This document shows positions 61,401 to 64,000 of a DNA stretch of 64,000 bases, one piece after another. The notes below the pieces were generated by a model. It was given only the letters and a program-made list of their open reading frames with translations, was not told the DNA's origin and searched no databases. The stretch lies in the NCBI RefSeq assembly GCF_017355955.1, contig NZ_JAFFID010000001.1:1302001-1366000 (forward strand), given 5' to 3'. Both the position numbers and the translations under genes were made by a program. Numbering within the stretch: position 1 is the stretch's first letter; each line of letters starts with the position of its first letter. The DNA is from Sabulibacter ruber (GTDB lineage: Bacteria; Bacteroidota; Bacteroidia; Cytophagales; Hymenobacteraceae).

Positions 61401-62951
61401 GTCTCCCACCCGTACCAACTGGAGGTAAACGGCAAAGGGCAACCAGTTCTCACGTTCACGTTCAGCAACATTATGCTGCCAGACAGCTCTGTAGACCAGG
61501 CCGGTAGCAATGGATTTATCCAGTTCAGCATCAAGCCCAAAGCCGCGCTTCCGGAGAAAACCAGGATTGAGAACTTCGCCGACATCTTCTTCGACTACAA
61601 TGAGCCGGTCAGGACCAACACCACCGTAAACCGGATCTGGGACATGCCCCAGGAGGTGAACCCAGACAAGCAGCTTTCTTTGAAGAATATTGTCGCATCA
61701 CCGGTTATTACCGGCTTTTCGCCCGCACAGAGCCGGGCAGGGCAGCAAGTCACCATTACCGGCAGGAACTTTGCCGCCGAGAAAGCAGACAACAGGGTAA
61801 CTTTTAACGGGGTAGCGACAGCGGTGCAAAGCGCTACGGCCACTTCTCTGACGGTGATGGTACCTACCGGGGCATTTACCGGCAAGATCAAAGTGGAAAC
61901 GCCAGACGGGTCTGCCCAAAGCAGCACTGAGTTCATCATTTTCCAACCCCCAACCTTAACTGCCATAACACCTGCTGAGGCTGTACCGGGCTCTGTGGTT
62001 ACCTTAACGGGCACCCATTTCTCTTCCCTCGCACTTCAGGACACGGTTACCTTCAACGGAGTGGCGGCCACTACTGTGCACGAGGCTTCTGAGAACAGCC
62101 TGAAAGTGGAGGTTCCCGTTGGAGCCACTTCTGGGAAAATCAGGCTTAAAACGCTGGGCGGGCAGGTGGAAAGCGCCCAGTCATTTGTAGTGTGGCACCC
62201 TCCCACCCTAACGGAGTTCAGTCCGGGTAAAGGAAAAACCGGCACCACGGTTACGCTGCAGGGAAGCAACTTCGCGGAGCCAGCTGCCCGTAATTTCGTC
62301 TGGTTTGGCGATGCCACTGCCCAGGTAATTAAAGCCTCTGCCAACCAGCTCACTGTGAGCGTACCCAAAGACGCCGCAAGCGGAAAGATCAGAGTACAGA
62401 CCCCGGGCGGTACGGTTTCATCGCTTACCAGCTTCACCTTTATTCCTGCGCCGGTAATTACGTCTTTTACTCCTGCCAGCGGCAATGCGGGAACCGTGGT
62501 AACCATTACCGGAAAAAACTTCAACGCCGATGCACAAACCGATACCGTACTTTTCAGCGGCAAGCCAGCCAAAGTATTGAAAGCCACTGAGACCTCTCTG
62601 CAGGTGCAGGCACCAAAATACGTTCAGACAGGCTTGCTCTCCGTTACCGGAGCAGGCGGTAAAGCAGAAGCGGGTGAATTCATGGTTCCAGACCTCAGCC
62701 CGGCAGAAGCCATCCGGGTGTACCCTAACCCTAGCAGGGGAGAACTAACCATCAACTGGCTGAAGGCTAATTTCCTGGTAGAGAAGGTTTCTGTCTACAA
62801 CTCTATTGGGCAACTGGTGTCAGGCAAAGAGCTAAACCCCCTTGCAGAAGACGAGGTGAAGCTGGACATCACCCAGTTCGGCCCGGGCATTTACACCCTC
62901 CGGTTTCAGACCAGCAATGGATTTGTCATTAAACGGGTTACTGTGTTATAG
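58473..62951 (+). CDS. Giant T9SS-exported NHL/IPT protein
   Basis: A 1492-residue secreted protein. The signal peptide (ending LLKAQ) is followed by about a dozen NHL-type repeats to residue 570, with units such as DGNIYVADTENSRVLKFDKTGKYL. A small SdrD-B-like domain (residues 581-640, GNIYHDANGNC) follows, then a region with DPNDKQVLPVGLTSEHYTPTNTPLRYTVRFQNTGT (residues about 915-1060), four IPT/TIG domains starting near 1075, 1159, 1243 and 1326, and a T9SS type A sorting domain (from 1410, RVYPNPSRGELT...GIYTLRFQ). It is expected on the cell surface. Ligand unknown. Confidence 0.85.
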   Translation: MKKLLLRLAFFQILFFACFLLKAQIPDFKLNRTFGTPVYFPNAIEVDNQNYLYILEGYSINKLDQAGNLVKNYDLFIDDRQGTSVDLSLDKEGNIYVINTSYGVVQKFNPEGKLVLEFGSFGSGPGQMSTPNGIDLDEDGNIYVADTENSRVLKFDKTGKYLFEFKEEQSPSTYYIKPIAVRVGKNGIAHILINDLRILKLNPQGQLIETLTLNIPNLDKAQRGDNTIALDEAGNIYLSDLSGNRVHKTDARGKYLQSFGTDTYATGHFSGTKIGMAIGSNGKLYTTDRDHHGGSTLQVFNATGALEKRLGNTESFNSIAQDKQGNYYLLSHYIGSYIKKYNSYGQPIAQFGTTGRGEGQLYAPVALAVDNAGYVYCLESTDTWARIQKFTSDGRFVAKFEEFGVDLGYSRFSGLALDAQGNMYVSEYYGGCVRMISPTGKFLTKFGTWGRGKGQVHVPKALAVDQKGNVYIADFNGNRIQKFNPAGQVQTVFSSISVGDSSINTQPASIAVDLAGNLFTWNGWDGYIRIYHASGKEVSKIPKAPGYLSLNVAKSKLLVLSGNLVLEYLTGSVARESLITGNIYHDANGNCTTESIDKPLAGIVIKAEPGPYYGISDELGNYNIPVDTGTFTVTPVLPQDIGREITPVCVVPPKSVTVESYGTMVKGPDFGNRVVSIPILNVSLSSNRRRRCFQNVTSVSYSNTGFATAYGARVTVQLPEYVSFISASAPYTRDHKGNYVFDVGNLQPSQRGIISITDSVSCADPNIRGLTVCTKAWITPGNTYPPNPAWNQANITVSGTSSAQDQTRFVISNKGTGNMTDSLTFRVFQDQELLLKEKYKLSANDSLVLRFNPTGRAVRVEVDQPQGHPVKATAGANVEIKSANTSRLPSLAMSAFPPDDPEPEITEECLPIIDSFDPNDKQVLPVGLTSEHYTPTNTPLRYTVRFQNTGTDVAYRVVVVDTLSNELDLSTLQIGAVSHPYQLEVNGKGQPVLTFTFSNIMLPDSSVDQAGSNGFIQFSIKPKAALPEKTRIENFADIFFDYNEPVRTNTTVNRIWDMPQEVNPDKQLSLKNIVASPVITGFSPAQSRAGQQVTITGRNFAAEKADNRVTFNGVATAVQSATATSLTVMVPTGAFTGKIKVETPDGSAQSSTEFIIFQPPTLTAITPAEAVPGSVVTLTGTHFSSLALQDTVTFNGVAATTVHEASENSLKVEVPVGATSGKIRLKTLGGQVESAQSFVVWHPPTLTEFSPGKGKTGTTVTLQGSNFAEPAARNFVWFGDATAQVIKASANQLTVSVPKDAASGKIRVQTPGGTVSSLTSFTFIPAPVITSFTPASGNAGTVVTITGKNFNADAQTDTVLFSGKPAKVLKATETSLQVQAPKYVQTGLLSVTGAGGKAEAGEFMVPDLSPAEAIRVYPNPSRGELTINWLKANFLVEKVSVYNSIGQLVSGKELNPLAEDEVKLDITQFGPGIYTLRFQTSNGFVIKRVTVL

Positions 62952-63084
62952 AGCTTGTTTTTGGCTCACCTGCTTTCCTCAAGCACTAGCAGAAACGGTT
63001 TGATGGCCAAAGTCGTTCTTAGAGGAAGCACGTACTCTGTAACAGTGAACTTCTGAGCAAGGCAATTTCACGCTTATAAAACCA

Positions 63085-63133
63085 GAATCCGTTTTGGGGT
63101 TGTTTTCTGATAATCAGCCCCAAAACGGATTTC
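63085..63133. terminator. Terminator after the giant T9SS gene
   Basis: GAATCCGTTTTGGGG pairs with CCCCAAAACGGATTTC, and the loop holds a palindrome copy (GTTTTCTGATAATCAG). It lies between the T9SS gene and the Anbu-like gene. Confidence 0.7.
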
Positions 63134-63226
63134 TTGTGGAAAGCAGGCAAACAGGCTATAAACAGAAATTGTTCTTCATAAGCCAGCCAGGAACATTTCT
63201 CCCCAGGCAAGGGTAATCATCCTGGT

Positions 63227-63234
63227 TACTTTTG
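63227..63234 (+). promoter_or_regulatory. -7 box of the Anbu-like gene
   Basis: TACTTTTG is an exact TAnnTTTG box, 18 bases before the ATG. No well-placed -33 box is seen. Confidence 0.45.
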
Positions 63235-63251
63235 CGTTTACAATACCCGTT

Positions 63252-64000
63252 ATGACATATTGTTTAGGAATCAAAGTGAAAGAAGGCTTAGTGGCCATTG
63301 CCGATACCAGGATTACCTCCGGCTCAGACACCACTGAGAAAAAGAAGATTTACATACAACAGCACGGCAACTACTCGCTCTTCATCATGACCAGCGGGCT
63401 TAGGTCTGTGCGGGACAAAGCGGTACTGTATTTCAAAGAGTTGATTGAGGAAGGCGCAGAGCATAACAAACTCTACAAAGCGGTCAATGATTTTGGGGCG
63501 CAGGTGAAACGGGTAGCCAAGGAAGACAAAGAAGCCCTGGAACAGTCGGGTTTGCGGTTCAACCTACACACCATCATTGGCGGGCAACTGAAAGACGATG
63601 AAGAACACAAACTCTTCCTGATTTATCCGGAGGGGAACTGGGTAGAACTGGGGCAAGGGGCACCGTTTGTGGTCATTGGCAACTCCGGCCACGGGAAAGC
63701 CATCCTGAACCGCGCCCTCACCGAGGACTCTTCCATGCAAATGGCCCTGAAAACCGGCTTCCTTTCCTTTGACTCTACCCGGGTGAGCGCCAATGACGTG
63801 GATTTCCCCATTGACGTGGTCCTGTACCGCAACAACAGCTTTGAGATGGTAGAGCACCGCTATACCAAAAAGGATCTGGAACGGATCTCTGACCAATGGG
63901 CCGATGAACTGAAAACCGCTCTTGAACGCATTCCGGAAGATTGGATGGAAGCCGCGTTCAGAAAAATGTCCATCACCAAGGAAGAAAACCACAAGGAAGG
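63252..64000 (+). CDS. Anbu-type proteasome-like peptidase, C-terminus cut by window edge
   Basis: The frame opens with MTYCLGIKVKEGLVAIADTRITSGSDT, the characteristic Anbu start with the threonine nucleophile right after Met. It continues for at least 249 residues without a stop. Further elements are KIYIQQHGNYSLFIMTSGLRSVRDKA, LHTIIGGQLKDDEEHKLFLIYPEGNWVELGQGAPFVVIGNSGHGKAIL and VDFPIDVVLYRN, which follow the proteasome beta-subunit fold. Anbu forms ring complexes and is often found next to transglutaminase-like and ATP-grasp genes, but these would lie beyond the window. Confidence 0.85.
   Translation, partial: MTYCLGIKVKEGLVAIADTRITSGSDTTEKKKIYIQQHGNYSLFIMTSGLRSVRDKAVLYFKELIEEGAEHNKLYKAVNDFGAQVKRVAKEDKEALEQSGLRFNLHTIIGGQLKDDEEHKLFLIYPEGNWVELGQGAPFVVIGNSGHGKAILNRALTEDSSMQMALKTGFLSFDSTRVSANDVDFPIDVVLYRNNSFEMVEHRYTKKDLERISDQWADELKTALERIPEDWMEAAFRKMSITKEENHKE

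Noticed and set aside
1..64000. CRISPR array, insertion sequences or prophage
   Set aside because: No regularly spaced direct repeats, transposases, capsid or integrase genes were found in the window.

Overview
The window is chromosomal DNA from a member of the Bacteroidota, most likely family Hymenobacteraceae (Rufibacter/Nibribacter/Pontibacter-like); the genus is an inference. Signs are Bacteroidota-type promoters (TTTG, 19 bp, TAnnTTTG; best upstream of sucC at 8560-8590 and of tRNA-Arg at 11426-11456), no obvious Shine-Dalgarno sequences, a type IX secretion (T9SS) C-terminal sorting domain on the 1492-residue protein at 58473, DUF4142 and YcxB proteins, and a phenol-MetA-type outer-membrane protein. 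Intergenic spaces carry a recurring imperfect palindrome built on GGCCTGTTTTC..GAAAACAGCC..AAAAC, often embedded in terminator hairpins.

Layout. 0-11.5 kb is core-like: WD40 protein (cut by the edge), M28 peptidase, outer-membrane protein, tandem universal stress protein, HNH nuclease, MFS transporter, lolD, sucC, a transglutaminase-like protein, ohr, then tRNA-Arg(CCG). 11.6-24.5 kb is an AT-rich accessory island. About twelve small unrelated genes, all on the minus strand, are separated by imperfect palindromes that fit integron attC sites (RYYYAAC...GTTRRRY, 53-145 bp). It reads as a gene-cassette array of a chromosomal integron without an integrase in view (CALIN type). Cassette products include a SUKH protein, two alpha/beta hydrolases, a VOC protein, a WG-repeat lipoprotein, a rhomboid-like membrane protein and a 774-residue GH129/GH101-like glycosidase.

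24.5-31.5 kb: YcxB-like protein, a TPR protein, a 2'-5' RNA ligase-like protein, DUF2306, GNAT plus SnoaL-like operon, acyltransferase 3. 31.5-35.5 kb is gene-poor and holds two pairs of small paralogous proteins and an unusual 136-nt tRNA-like element. 36-42.5 kb carries umuDC with a candidate palindromic operator, an MBL-fold protein, a DUF4142 lipoprotein and an SRAP (HMCES/YedK) protein, so two SOS-type functions lie close together. 42.8-53 kb: lipoprotein, a GNAT/methyltransferase overlap pair, ankyrin protein, aldehyde dehydrogenase, porin-like protein, NDH-2, WrbA, YihY. 53-58.2 kb is a general-stress block with three consecutive DUF2382 (YsnF/AvaK) proteins. The window ends with the giant T9SS cargo protein and the start of an Anbu-type proteasome-like peptidase.

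All functions are read from sequence motifs only; no database search was possible. The strongest candidate for something new is the cassette array with its shared attC loop family, followed by the tRNA-like element at 35.1 kb and the inverted 31-bp repeats that bracket lolD.
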